This document shows, in pieces, positions 26,343-34,039 of a DNA stretch of 64,000 nucleotides (the stretch's first letter is position 1; every line of letters begins with the position of its first letter). The notes below the pieces were generated by a model. That model searched no databases, had not been told where the DNA came from, and saw nothing but the letters and a program-made list of their open reading frames with translations. This stretch comes from a bacterium (lineage in GTDB: Bacteria; RBG-13-66-14): contig DATKYS010000073.1 in assembly GCA_035528375.1 (NCBI GenBank), positions 1 through 64,000 on the forward strand, given 5' to 3'. The translations under genes were made by a program, and so were the position numbers.

Positions 26343-26365
26343 GGGCGCTCCGGGCGCCCCTTTTA
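26343..26365 (+). terminator. probable terminator after nrdR
   Basis: GGGCGC, TCCGG, GCGCCC followed by CTTTT. Confidence 0.5.
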
Positions 26366-26368
26366 CGC

Positions 26369-27790
26369 ATGGTCGAGGGAAGGCTCATCCGCCGCGTGGG
26401 TGTGAACACCGGGTTCGTCCTGGGCTCGGAGGTCGTGCGCAAGCTGCTGGCCTTCGCGCTGCAGCTCGTCGCCGTGCGCGTCTTCGGCGACGCCGGGTAC
26501 GGGCGCTACATCTTCGCCATCGGCTTCGTCACCCTGTGGGCCCTGGGCAACGACCTGGGGCTGGCCGAGCTGACCGTGCGCGACGTGGCGCGGGACCGGG
26601 AGCGCGCGGGGGCCTACCTGGCCGACGTCCTCTCGATGAAGCTCCTGGCGGGCGTGCTGGTCCTCGGGGTCCTGGCCCTGGTCGGCGGGGCGACACAGCC
26701 CGCCGAGCTGCCGATGATTCTCTGGGCGGGGCTCTCCGCCGTAATATTCGCCGGGAGCAGGGAGAGCGCCCTGGGGGTTTTCAAAGGCACCCAGGACTTC
26801 CGCTCCCTTTTCATCGTGAACCTGGCGGGCGACGCGCTGACCCTCGGGCTGGGCTACACGGCGGTGCTCGCGGGCTACGGCCCCCTGGGGCTCATCGTCG
26901 CCACCGCCGCCGCCACGGCGCTCTCCTCCCTGATGAGCCTGCTGTGGGCCCGGAAGCGCTTCGGCGGCGTGCGGCCCGACCCGAGACGCTGGTGGGGCCT
27001 CCTCAAGGCCGGCTTCCCCTTCGCCCTCGCCTCCGTCTTCATCATCGTGTACAAGCTGGTGGACGTCACCATGCTCAAGTACATGCTCGGGTCGGACGAG
27101 GTGGTGGGGTGGTACGGGGCGTCGGTGAAGCTCGTAAACATCCTGCTCTTCGCGCCCCTGGCGCTTTCCGCGGCGCTCTTCCCGGCGCTCGCGGAGATGA
27201 AGGGCGACGACGAGCGGCTGTCCCGCACGGCCTCGGTCACCATCCGGCTGCTGGTGGGTCTGGCGCTCCCGGCCGCGATACTGATTTTCTTCCACGCCGA
27301 GGGGATTTCCGCCATCGCCCTCGGTCCGGGCTACGGCCCCTCGGCGGATTCCCTGAGAGTCCTGGGCCTCTCACTCCCCCTGGTCTTCGCCAGCTACCCC
27401 CTGTCGGTGCTGTTGAAGTCCACGGGCCGTGAGAAGCTCTTCGCCGCGGGGGCCCTGGTCAGCGGTCTGGTGAACGTGGCGGCCAACCTGTACGCCATCC
27501 CCCGGTGGGAGCACGTAGGCGCGGCCTGGACCACTGTGATCTCCGAGGCGCTGGTCCTCGTGCTCTTCGTCGTCTTCGCCCGGCGCTACATCAATCTGTC
27601 CCAACTGGGCCGACCTCTGTTGGGCACCCTGGCCGCCGGGGCGGCGTACGGGGCGGCCTGCGCCTTCTTGTCTCTGTGGTGGTCCCTGGCCCTCCTGCCG
27701 ATTTACGTCCTGCTCCTCTTCGTCACCGGGGCGGTGAAGGGCGAGGACATCCGTGGGATTCGGGAGGCTCTGCGGCGCGGGCGGGGTTGA
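26369..27790 (+). CDS. polysaccharide flippase / O-antigen-type transporter (Wzx-like)
   Basis: Inner-membrane protein of 473 residues with about 12-14 hydrophobic helices, in the MOP/oligosaccharidyl-lipid flippase superfamily. The N-terminus VRKLLAFALQLVAVRVFGDAGYGRYIFAIGFV has the usual first helices and Gly-rich loop; SGREKLFAAGALVSGLVNVAAN is a typical late segment. The substrate is probably a lipid-linked glycan; the next gene makes UDP-ManNAc, supporting an envelope polysaccharide role. The ATG lacks a strong ribosome site; GTG 26396, with GAGGGAAGG upstream, is an alternative start. Confidence 0.88.
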   Translation: MVEGRLIRRVGVNTGFVLGSEVVRKLLAFALQLVAVRVFGDAGYGRYIFAIGFVTLWALGNDLGLAELTVRDVARDRERAGAYLADVLSMKLLAGVLVLGVLALVGGATQPAELPMILWAGLSAVIFAGSRESALGVFKGTQDFRSLFIVNLAGDALTLGLGYTAVLAGYGPLGLIVATAAATALSSLMSLLWARKRFGGVRPDPRRWWGLLKAGFPFALASVFIIVYKLVDVTMLKYMLGSDEVVGWYGASVKLVNILLFAPLALSAALFPALAEMKGDDERLSRTASVTIRLLVGLALPAAILIFFHAEGISAIALGPGYGPSADSLRVLGLSLPLVFASYPLSVLLKSTGREKLFAAGALVSGLVNVAANLYAIPRWEHVGAAWTTVISEALVLVLFVVFARRYINLSQLGRPLLGTLAAGAAYGAACAFLSLWWSLALLPIYVLLLFVTGAVKGEDIRGIREALRRGRG

Positions 27791-27889
27791 GCCGGGGACG
27801 GTCGCCACGACGACGGCGGGGATGGTAAAATCGGGTCGGCATAATCCGCGGCCGGTCGAAAAAAGAAGAACCCCCAAGGAGGGGGTGGG

Positions 27890-28960
27890 ATGCTCGTAGC
27901 CACCGTCGTTGGCGCCCGGCCCCAGTTCATCAAGGCCGCCGTGGTGAGCCGCGCATTCGCCCTCCGGGGGGTCGAGGAGCTTCTCATCCACACCGGCCAG
28001 CACTATGACATCCGCCTCTCCGATGTCTTCTTCTCCGAGCTGGGGCTGCCGGAGCCGTACTACAACCTGGGCATCGGCAGCGCCACGCACGGGCGCCAGA
28101 CGGGGCAGATGCTGGTGGCCATAGAGGACGTGCTGTTGCGGCACTCGCCGGACATGGCGCTGGTCTACGGCGACACGAACTCGACGTTGGCCGGGGCGCT
28201 GGCCGCGGCCAAGCTCCGCATCCCCCTGGCCCACGTGGAGGCCGGGATGCGCTCCGGCGACCGCTCCATGCCCGAGGAAATAAATAGAATCCTGACCGAC
28301 CACGCCAGCGACCTGCTCCTGGCCGCCACCCGGACCGCGGTGGAGAACCTGGCCGCCGAGGGGCTGACCGGGGGCGTAGTCCTCACCGGCGACGTGATGT
28401 ACGACCTGTGGCTGGCCAAGCGACCGATCTTTGAGGGGATGAAGCCCAAGCTGCTGGAGGATTTCGGTCTGCGCGATGGCGGCTTCGTCCTGGCGACTTT
28501 CCACCGCCCGCGGAACAGCGACGACCCGGCGAGGCTCCGGTCCATTCTCGACGCCCTGTTAAAACACTACGAGCCCGTGTTCCTGCCGCTCCACCCCCGG
28601 ACGCGCAAGAACCTGGACGCGGCGGGGCTCCTCGAAAAATACGCGGAAATGCTCCGCGAGCCGGTGGGCTACCTGGAGATGCAGGCGCTCCTGGCGGGTG
28701 CGCGCCTGGCGGTAACGGACTCCGGCGGCCTGCAGAAGGAGGCCTACTTCCACGGCACGCCCTGCCTGACCCTCATGCCGCAGAGCGAGTGGGTGGAGAC
28801 GGTGCGGGCCGGGTGGAACAAGTTAATCGAGCCGGAGGGGCTCCCCGCGGCCCTCAAAAATTTCTCGCCCACAGGAGAGCGGCCACGGGTCTTCGGCGAA
28901 GGCGACGCCGCGGAGCGCGTAACCGGGGCGGTGACCGGCTACCGCCCGCAGGTGCAATAA
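27890..28960 (+). CDS. wecB: UDP-N-acetylglucosamine 2-epimerase (non-hydrolysing)
   Basis: Interconverts UDP-GlcNAc and UDP-ManNAc for cell-surface polysaccharides. The 356-residue protein has the family N-terminus VVGARPQFIKAAVVSRAF, the active-site stretch HVEAGMRSGDRSMPEE, and the C-terminal nucleotide site VTDSGGLQKEAYFHGTPCLT with a Glu after EWVETV. The start has AAGGAGGGGGTGGG immediately upstream, an unusually strong ribosome site. Follows the flippase by 99 bases. Confidence 0.95.
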   Translation: MLVATVVGARPQFIKAAVVSRAFALRGVEELLIHTGQHYDIRLSDVFFSELGLPEPYYNLGIGSATHGRQTGQMLVAIEDVLLRHSPDMALVYGDTNSTLAGALAAAKLRIPLAHVEAGMRSGDRSMPEEINRILTDHASDLLLAATRTAVENLAAEGLTGGVVLTGDVMYDLWLAKRPIFEGMKPKLLEDFGLRDGGFVLATFHRPRNSDDPARLRSILDALLKHYEPVFLPLHPRTRKNLDAAGLLEKYAEMLREPVGYLEMQALLAGARLAVTDSGGLQKEAYFHGTPCLTLMPQSEWVETVRAGWNKLIEPEGLPAALKNFSPTGERPRVFGEGDAAERVTGAVTGYRPQVQ

Positions 28961-28991
28961 TCGTACACCGCACCATCAGGGGAAGGTCAAC

Positions 28992-29942
28992 GTGAGCAAG
29001 GTCCACGAGCTGGCCATCATCGGCGGCGGGCCCGCCGGGTACACCGCGGCCATCTACGCCATCCGCGGCGGGGTGGACTTCATCTTCTTCGCCGATGGCG
29101 TCGCCGGGGGGCAGATAGCCACCACGTCCACTTTGGAAAACTACCCCGGCGTGCCGGGGCCCATCAACGGGATGGAGTTCTCGGCGCGGCTGACCGAGCA
29201 GGCCCAGGGGCTGGGCATCGAGGTGGAGCAGGCCCACATCGAGAAGCTGGAGGACCGGGGGCAGTTCTTCCTTCTGACCGACGACTACGACGAGGAGCAC
29301 CGGGCCCGGGTGGTCATCCTGGCCACGGGGGCGCACTACCGGACGTTCCCGTTGGAGGGGGCGGCGAAGTTCTTCGGCCGCGGCCTCTCCTACTGCGCCA
29401 CCTGCGACGGCAACTTCTTCCGCGACCAGGAGGTAGCCGTGGTCGGCGGCGGGGACACCGCCCTCGAGGAGGCGCTCTACCTCACCCGCATGTGCCGGAC
29501 GGTGCACCTGATCCACCGCCGGACGGAATTCCGCGGCGTCCCGGTGCTCCAGCAGAGGGTGCACGCCGCGAAGAACATCACGCTCCACCTCCCCTTCGTC
29601 CCCGAAAAAATCCTCGGCGCCGACGGCGTGGAGGGGCTGGAAATCAAGAACGTGGAGACCGGCCAGACGGAGGCCCTCGCGGTGACCGGCGTCTTCAGCG
29701 CCCTGGGGATGGTCCCCAACTCGGAGCTGGTCAAGGGGCTGTGCAAGCTGGACCCGGGGGGCTACGTCTTCGTGAACGAGCGGATGTTCACCTCGAACCC
29801 GCGCATCCTGGCCGCCGGCGACGTGACGGTGACCCCCCTGCGCCAGGTGGCGGTGGCCGTGGGGCACGGAGCCATCGCGGCGGAATCCTCCCGCTGCTGG
29901 CTGGACGAGAACTGCGCGCTGCCCTCGGAGGCCGGGGAATGA
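28992..29942 (+). CDS. trxB: thioredoxin reductase
   Basis: NADPH-dependent FAD enzyme that reduces thioredoxin. The 316 residues show FAD-binding IIGGGPAGYTAAIYAIRGG, the redox-active CATC at C135/C138 in SYCATCDGNFF, NADPH-binding VVGGGDTALEEALYL, and the C-terminal FAD site ILAAGDVTVTPLRQ. The NADPH motif continues into HLIHRRTEFRG, the usual NADPH-type signature. Starts at GTG with GGGGAAGGT upstream. The stop overlaps the start of the SpoIID-like gene (ATGA). No thioredoxin gene is adjacent. Confidence 0.96.
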   Translation: MSKVHELAIIGGGPAGYTAAIYAIRGGVDFIFFADGVAGGQIATTSTLENYPGVPGPINGMEFSARLTEQAQGLGIEVEQAHIEKLEDRGQFFLLTDDYDEEHRARVVILATGAHYRTFPLEGAAKFFGRGLSYCATCDGNFFRDQEVAVVGGGDTALEEALYLTRMCRTVHLIHRRTEFRGVPVLQQRVHAAKNITLHLPFVPEKILGADGVEGLEIKNVETGQTEALAVTGVFSALGMVPNSELVKGLCKLDPGGYVFVNERMFTSNPRILAAGDVTVTPLRQVAVAVGHGAIAAESSRCWLDENCALPSEAGE

Positions 29943-31156
29943 GACGCTGCCTCACAGCGGGCCTTATCTTTTGTGCGATATTCATCGCCTGCCGACCCGA
30001 CGGTGAGGTGGGGCACGGCGGCACGCTGAAACCGGCGCCCACCGAGCTCCGGGTCCTGTTGCAGGAGACCGACGGGCTGTTGGTGGTGAACTGCCCCTCG
30101 GGCGCGGTGATAACCGACGACTCCGACGAGCCGCTCTACACCGTTCCCGCGGGCTGGGACCTGGTGTTCAAGCGCAACGAGTACGGCGTGCTGGCCGTCA
30201 ACGGCGAGTGGCAGCGCTGCACGTGGGTGCGGATCGAGCCCCGGGTGGAGGGGGACGGGCCGCCCCGGATCACGGTCAAGGGCTCGCCCTACCGCGGTTC
30301 CCTCACCGTCCGCTCCACCACGACGGGGACGGTGCAGGCGATAAACCGGATAGAGGTGGAGGATTATCTGCGGGGCGTTCTGCCCAAGGAGACCTACGCG
30401 AACTGGCCGCCCGAGGCGCTCAAGTCCCAGGCCGTGGTGAGCCGGAGCTACGCCCTGGCGCGCATGAGCGACGACCCCGACGCCCCATTCCACCTGCGCG
30501 CCGACACCTCGTCCCAGGTCTACGGCGGGTACTACGCCGAGGACCCGCGCACCGACGAGGCGGTGGCCGCCACCACCGGCGAGGTCCTGGCCTACGGCGG
30601 CCGGATCGTGACCACCTTCTTCAGCTCCTGCTGCGGGGGCCACACCGCGGCCATAGACGATATCTGGCCCAACGTCGAGCGGCGGCCGTTCTTCTCCGGG
30701 GTCGAGTGCGAATGGTGCACCGCCTGCCCCAGTCACGACTGGGAGTACACCCTGGATTTCGACCGCCTGGCCCACGCCCTCGCCGCGGCGGGCTACACCA
30801 CCGAAAGCCCGACGGGCCTGCGCCTGCGGACAAACGCCCGCACCGGCCGGGTCCGGTACGTGGTGTTCACCTTGGCCTCGGGGGATGAGCTGGAGCTGCC
30901 GGGCGACGAGTTCCGCCGCCTCGTGGGCTACGGCGAGCTGAAGAGCACGTACTTCGACATCGCCCGCGTCACCGAGGGCGGGCTCATACTCTCGGGCCAC
31001 GGCTACGGCCACGGCGTGGGGCTCTGCCAGTGGGGCAGCCGGGGGATGGCCGAGGCCGGTTTCACCTACAAGGAAATCATCAACCACTACTACCCCGGGG
31101 CCGGAATCGCCCAGTGGGACGCCCTGTGGCCCATGGAGCCCCGGCCGACGAGCTGA
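29939..31156 (+). CDS. SpoIID/LytB-like peptidoglycan lytic transglycosylase, lipoprotein
   Basis: Predicted to cleave glycan strands of peptidoglycan after peptide removal. The 405-residue protein starts with a lipobox signal (LIFCAIFIAC, Cys18). The SpoIID domain begins near residue 120; the catalytic Glu151 is in LRGVLPKETYANWPPEALKS, the zinc-type segment is FFSSCCGGHTAAIDD, and the C-terminal block LSGHGYGHGVGLCQWGSRGM matches the family. The organism shows no sign of sporulation, and relatives in Gram-negatives act in division or cell-wall remodelling. Start overlaps trxB by four bases. Confidence 0.9.
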   Translation: MRRCLTAGLIFCAIFIACRPDGEVGHGGTLKPAPTELRVLLQETDGLLVVNCPSGAVITDDSDEPLYTVPAGWDLVFKRNEYGVLAVNGEWQRCTWVRIEPRVEGDGPPRITVKGSPYRGSLTVRSTTTGTVQAINRIEVEDYLRGVLPKETYANWPPEALKSQAVVSRSYALARMSDDPDAPFHLRADTSSQVYGGYYAEDPRTDEAVAATTGEVLAYGGRIVTTFFSSCCGGHTAAIDDIWPNVERRPFFSGVECEWCTACPSHDWEYTLDFDRLAHALAAAGYTTESPTGLRLRTNARTGRVRYVVFTLASGDELELPGDEFRRLVGYGELKSTYFDIARVTEGGLILSGHGYGHGVGLCQWGSRGMAEAGFTYKEIINHYYPGAGIAQWDALWPMEPRPTS

Positions 31157-31162
31157 CGAGCC

Positions 31163-31576
31163 ATGTTCTTCGAGAAGACCTACGAGGTTCCGACCAGGGG
31201 CGAGGGCGACGTCATAGACCTCACGCCGCTCCTGGAGCGCTTCCTCTCCGAATCGGGGACGAGCGACGGTGTCTGCACCATCGCCGCCACGGGCTCTACC
31301 TACGCCGTCACCACGGTGGAGTACGAGCCGGGGCTGGTGGAGGATTTAAAACGTGTGCTGCAGGCGCTCGTCCCCCGGGGTCCGGTGTACGCCCACGACA
31401 CGCGCTGGGGCGACGGTAACGGCTACGCCCACGTCCGGGCGAGCCTGGCGGGCCCCTCGGTGAGCTTCGCCGTGGTCGGCGGGAAGCCGCGGCTGGGGAC
31501 CTGGCAGCAGCCGGTCCTTCTGGATTTCGACAACCGGCCCCGGACGCGCCGGGTGAGCTTCTGCATCGCCGGTTGA
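31163..31576 (+). CDS. YjbQ/UPF0047 family protein
   Basis: A 137-residue protein of the YjbQ fold, some members of which have secondary thiamine-phosphate synthase activity. The C-terminal block has the diagnostic order DTRWGDGNGYAHVRASLAGP, then SFAVVGGKPRLGTWQQPVLL and DFDNRPRTRRV. Length fits the family. It starts six bases after the SpoIID-like gene, so it belongs to the same transcript. The cellular role is uncertain. Confidence 0.9.
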   Translation: MFFEKTYEVPTRGEGDVIDLTPLLERFLSESGTSDGVCTIAATGSTYAVTTVEYEPGLVEDLKRVLQALVPRGPVYAHDTRWGDGNGYAHVRASLAGPSVSFAVVGGKPRLGTWQQPVLLDFDNRPRTRRVSFCIAG

Positions 31577-31639
31577 GGCCGGCGTCGTGATGAAAAACCG
31601 GTGGGCGGAATGACCCGCCGCATTCCACGGGAGAAACCC

Positions 31640-31798
31640 ATGCCCTTCGACATCGCCTGCTCGCTGACCATCGCCTTCTACGAGAAGCACACCAAACCCG
31701 ACGAGAAACCGGATGACTACATCAAGACCTACAAGTACTTCCTCCAGGAGGTGAATCTTCTCTTCGAGGAGTACGGGTACTTCGGCGACGAGGAGTAG
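31640..31798 (+). CDS. small conserved-looking protein (52 aa)
   Basis: Reads MPFDIACSLTIAFYEKHTKP and then an acidic, aromatic C-terminus ending EYGYFGDEE. Codon use matches the neighbours and GGGAGAAACCC precedes the ATG. The upstream GTG would add 13 residues. Function unknown. It follows the YjbQ gene by 63 bases and ends before a repeat-rich gap. Confidence 0.6.
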   Translation: MPFDIACSLTIAFYEKHTKPDEKPDDYIKTYKYFLQEVNLLFEEYGYFGDEE

Positions 31799-31874
31799 GT
31801 CCCCGGTAAAAATTTCAGGCCGGTCGTCCCCGACCGGATAGCGGGCTTACCGGGATGCGCGGGATCTCCGGTAA

Positions 31875-31940
31875 AACGGAGCGAACCTAGCGTAGCGAGC
31901 TACGCCCCCGGCGAACCGAAGTAATGCCCCCGGCAAAAAA
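31875..31940. repeat. two adjacent family-B elements
   Basis: GGAGCGAACC...GCGTAGCGAGCTACGCCCCC (split) and a second shorter copy CGAAGTAATGCCCCCGGC followed by AAAAAA. A 7-bp GC hairpin (CCGGTCG/CGACCGG) precedes them at 31820-31837. There is no gene in 31799-32142. Confidence 0.7.
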
Positions 31941-31954
31941 TCCCCCTTTCCCGC

Positions 31955-31990
31955 TTGACAGTGGGTCCCGAATAGCCTAGTATCCCTATT
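31955..31990 (+). promoter_or_regulatory. Rrf2 gene promoter with overlapping inverted repeat
   Basis: TTGACA, 17 bases, TAGTAT: a consensus -35 and good -10. The -10 box lies inside the inverted repeat AATAG-N10-CTATT (31971-31990), a likely operator for autoregulation by the Rrf2 protein. Confidence 0.7.
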
Positions 31991-32142
31991 GGAATTTATC
32001 CGTTAGCGCGGGTCTGAATACCCGGTGTGCCGCGAATCGGGCGTCCGCCACCCGGAAGCGGCGCGGTTGAAGCTCCGCTTGCGCCGCCGGGGAGAATCGT
32101 TTTTACGGGCTCGTCTGTAAACATACGAGAAACGGGGAAGGC

Positions 32143-32559
32143 ATGCACGTTTCGACGCGCAGTGAGTACGGTTGTCGGGCCATGCTGGAACTCGCCCGCA
32201 ACCACGGCTGCGGCCGCCTGTCGGCCGACGAGATAAGCACCCGCCAGGAGATACCGGAGCGTTACCTGGAACAGATACTCCTCTCGCTGCGCCGGGCGGG
32301 GTTCATCCACAGCCGCCGCGGTCCGGGGGGCGGCTACACCCTCGTCCGCCAGCCCGATGAAGTGAACGTGGCCGACGTCATCCGGACCCTCGACGGCCAC
32401 CTGGCACCGGTGGCCTGCGCCAGCGAGACGGCGTACCAAGCCTGCGCCCGTGAGGACACCTGCGGCCTGCGCTGGCTCTGGCAGATGGTGCGCCAGGACC
32501 TGGCCAATCGGCTCGAATCCACCACCTTCGCCGACCTGTTAAAGCGCGAGACGGGTTGA
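32143..32559 (+). CDS. Rrf2-family transcriptional regulator (IscR-like cysteines)
   Basis: Winged-helix regulator of 138 residues. The N-terminus MHVSTRSEYGCRAMLELAR and the recognition region EIPERYLEQILLSLRRAGF, RRGPGGGYTL are characteristic. Three cysteines at C92, C101 and C107 (CASETAYQACAREDTC) sit where IscR holds its iron-sulphur cluster (Cys92, 98, 104), with slightly wider spacing, so cluster binding is likely. No isc or suf genes are next to it. The upstream promoter has an inverted repeat, consistent with autoregulation; a terminator follows. Confidence 0.93.
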   Translation: MHVSTRSEYGCRAMLELARNHGCGRLSADEISTRQEIPERYLEQILLSLRRAGFIHSRRGPGGGYTLVRQPDEVNVADVIRTLDGHLAPVACASETAYQACAREDTCGLRWLWQMVRQDLANRLESTTFADLLKRETG

Positions 32560-32621
32560 TCCGGACCGCTCGGGCCTGACCGTTCCCCGCCGAAGGATGC
32601 GCGTAAATCGTCCCGCGTTAA

Positions 32622-32654
32622 GGGGCTGCGACCGAAAATGGTCCGGCCCTTTTT
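32622..32654 (+). terminator. terminator of the Rrf2 gene
   Basis: GGGC plus GACC pair with GGTC plus GCCC around GAAAAT, followed by five T; the stem has a small internal loop. Confidence 0.6.
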
Positions 32655-32701
32655 AGCACCCCGGTCGGACGGCGGTGACAGCCCGGCTCATCCGTCGGAG
32701 T

Positions 32702-32739
32702 CGAAACGGAGCGAAGCGAACTAATACCCCCGGCAAAAA
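32702..32739. repeat. family-B element before the five-gene operon
   Basis: GAAACGGAGCGAAGCGAACT followed by AATACCCCCGGCAAAAAG, ending 13 bases before the -35 box of the operon promoter. Confidence 0.7.
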
Positions 32740-32751
32740 GGGCGCCCTCCC

Positions 32752-32780
32752 TTGACCGCCGCTTGTATTCCATCTACAAT
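32752..32780 (+). promoter_or_regulatory. promoter of the five-gene operon
   Basis: TTGACC, 17 bases, TACAAT, 34 bases before the first start codon. Confidence 0.7.
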
Positions 32781-32814
32781 AATAAAAAACCTCTAAAACT
32801 CGCGGGTGTGAACC

Positions 32815-33180
32815 TTGGCGAACAATAACACCCTCCAGTGGGGCGCCGCCCCCCTCGAGGTCGAAACCAGGGAGCTATTCTCCGACGGGCGGGAGGGCGA
32901 TTTCGAAATCGTCCCCGAAGAACCGGTCCGGCCCCACTGGCGCACGCTGAAACGCTGGCTGAAGACCGTCGGTTTCTCCCCGGTCGAGCGCGCCGAGCGC
33001 TACGACCGCTTCTCGTTGGGAAGTATGACTCTCGCGCTGACCGGGGACGGCCGTTTCATCCTCGAGGGGGTCAAACCCCCGACGGTCCCCACCGCCCTGG
33101 CCCTCGCGCAGCTCTTTCTCTACTGCGACCGGGCGGCCGATCGCCGGCGGCCCGAAGACGCCGAAAAAGAAGGCGGATAA
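32815..33180 (+). CDS. hypothetical protein, first gene of the five-gene operon
   Basis: A 121-residue, probably cytosolic protein starting at TTG; GTG TGA blocks an earlier start and no ATG is available before residue 70. It contains PHWRTLKRWLKTVGFSPVER, then SMTLALTGDGRFILEGVKPP and a predicted amphipathic ALALAQLFLYCD. The C-terminal 20 residues are charged and probably disordered. No family recognised. The stop is followed at once by the DUF4388 gene. Confidence 0.6.
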   Translation: MANNNTLQWGAAPLEVETRELFSDGREGDFEIVPEEPVRPHWRTLKRWLKTVGFSPVERAERYDRFSLGSMTLALTGDGRFILEGVKPPTVPTALALAQLFLYCDRAADRRRPEDAEKEGG

Positions 33181-33181
33181 G

Positions 33182-34039
33182 ATGGCTCTACAAGGCACCC
33201 TGGCGGAGCTCCCCCTCCTCGACCTCCTGGAGATATTCAGCCGCTACTACCGCTCCGGCTGGCTGAGCGTGGAGAGCACCAAGGGGCGCACGGAGATATA
33301 CATAGACGCGGGGCGGATCATCTACGCCGAAAGCGTGGCCGACCGGGAGCCGCTGGGGAAGATGCTCCTCGGGCGCGGCTTCTTGACCCAGGAGCGGCTC
33401 GACGAAGCCCTCCACAGCCAGAAACGAAGCGAAGCGAGTAATGTCCCGGCAAAAAGCCAGGGCGGGGGGCGTCGGATGCTCGGCGAACTCCTCCTGGAAC
33501 TGGGGATCGTCACCCAGGCCGACATCGAGGAAGCCCTGGCCGATCAGCTCGCGGAAACGGTCTACCGCACATCCCTGGAATCCGACGGAACCTTCGTCTA
33601 CAAGGTCGCCGGCTACGAGCCGCCCGGCTCGAAGGTGGTGGTCAAGTTGCGCATAGACGAGGTCGTACTGCGCGGCATGGCCCGGGTCGAGGACATGTCC
33701 CACCTGGGAATCGGCCTGTTTAGCTTCCGGCAGGTCCCCCTCCTCGCCGACGGCGTCGTGAACCTGAAGGAGCTCGACCTGCCGCCGGAGGAGTGGAAGG
33801 TGCTCTCCCTCATAGACGGGCGGCGGAACCTGGACGAGATTACCATGGCCGGCAACCTCACCCGCTTCAGCACCGCCCGGGCCCTCTTCAACCTCCTGGG
33901 GAAGCGGTTGGTGGAGATAGGCATCGGCGCCTCGCCCCCGCCCGTGCAGCGCACCGCCGCCATCCAGGCCGCCAGCCCCGACACCGAGACCCTGGAGAAT
34001 TTAAAGCGCACCCTCGAGGGGGAGGAGAATGCCGGGTAA
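33182..34039 (+). CDS. DUF4388 protein with internal repeat-derived insert
   Basis: A 285-residue cytosolic protein. The N-terminus MALQGTLAELPLLDLLEIFS and YIDAGRIIYAES are the DUF4388 (PatA N-terminal-like) signature, found in proteins linked to gliding, heterocyst or GTPase signalling. After it come two helical segments like the MshEN/GspE N-terminal module, TQERLDEALHSQ and MLGELLLELGIVTQADIEEA. Between them residues ~81-92 (KRSEASNVPAKS) are encoded by a family-B repeat in frame. The last third resembles a winged-helix (DEITMAGNLTRFSTARALF). The end overlaps the next gene by 11 bases. Confidence 0.82.
   Translation: MALQGTLAELPLLDLLEIFSRYYRSGWLSVESTKGRTEIYIDAGRIIYAESVADREPLGKMLLGRGFLTQERLDEALHSQKRSEASNVPAKSQGGGRRMLGELLLELGIVTQADIEEALADQLAETVYRTSLESDGTFVYKVAGYEPPGSKVVVKLRIDEVVLRGMARVEDMSHLGIGLFSFRQVPLLADGVVNLKELDLPPEEWKVLSLIDGRRNLDEITMAGNLTRFSTARALFNLLGKRLVEIGIGASPPPVQRTAAIQAASPDTETLENLKRTLEGEENAG
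33421..33456 (+). repeat. family-B repeat inside a coding sequence
   Basis: GAAACGAAGCGAAGCGAGTA followed by ATGTCCCGGCAAAAAG, a near match to the intergenic copy at 32702-32739. It is 36 bases, exactly 12 codons, and leaves the DUF4388 frame open. Confidence 0.85.
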
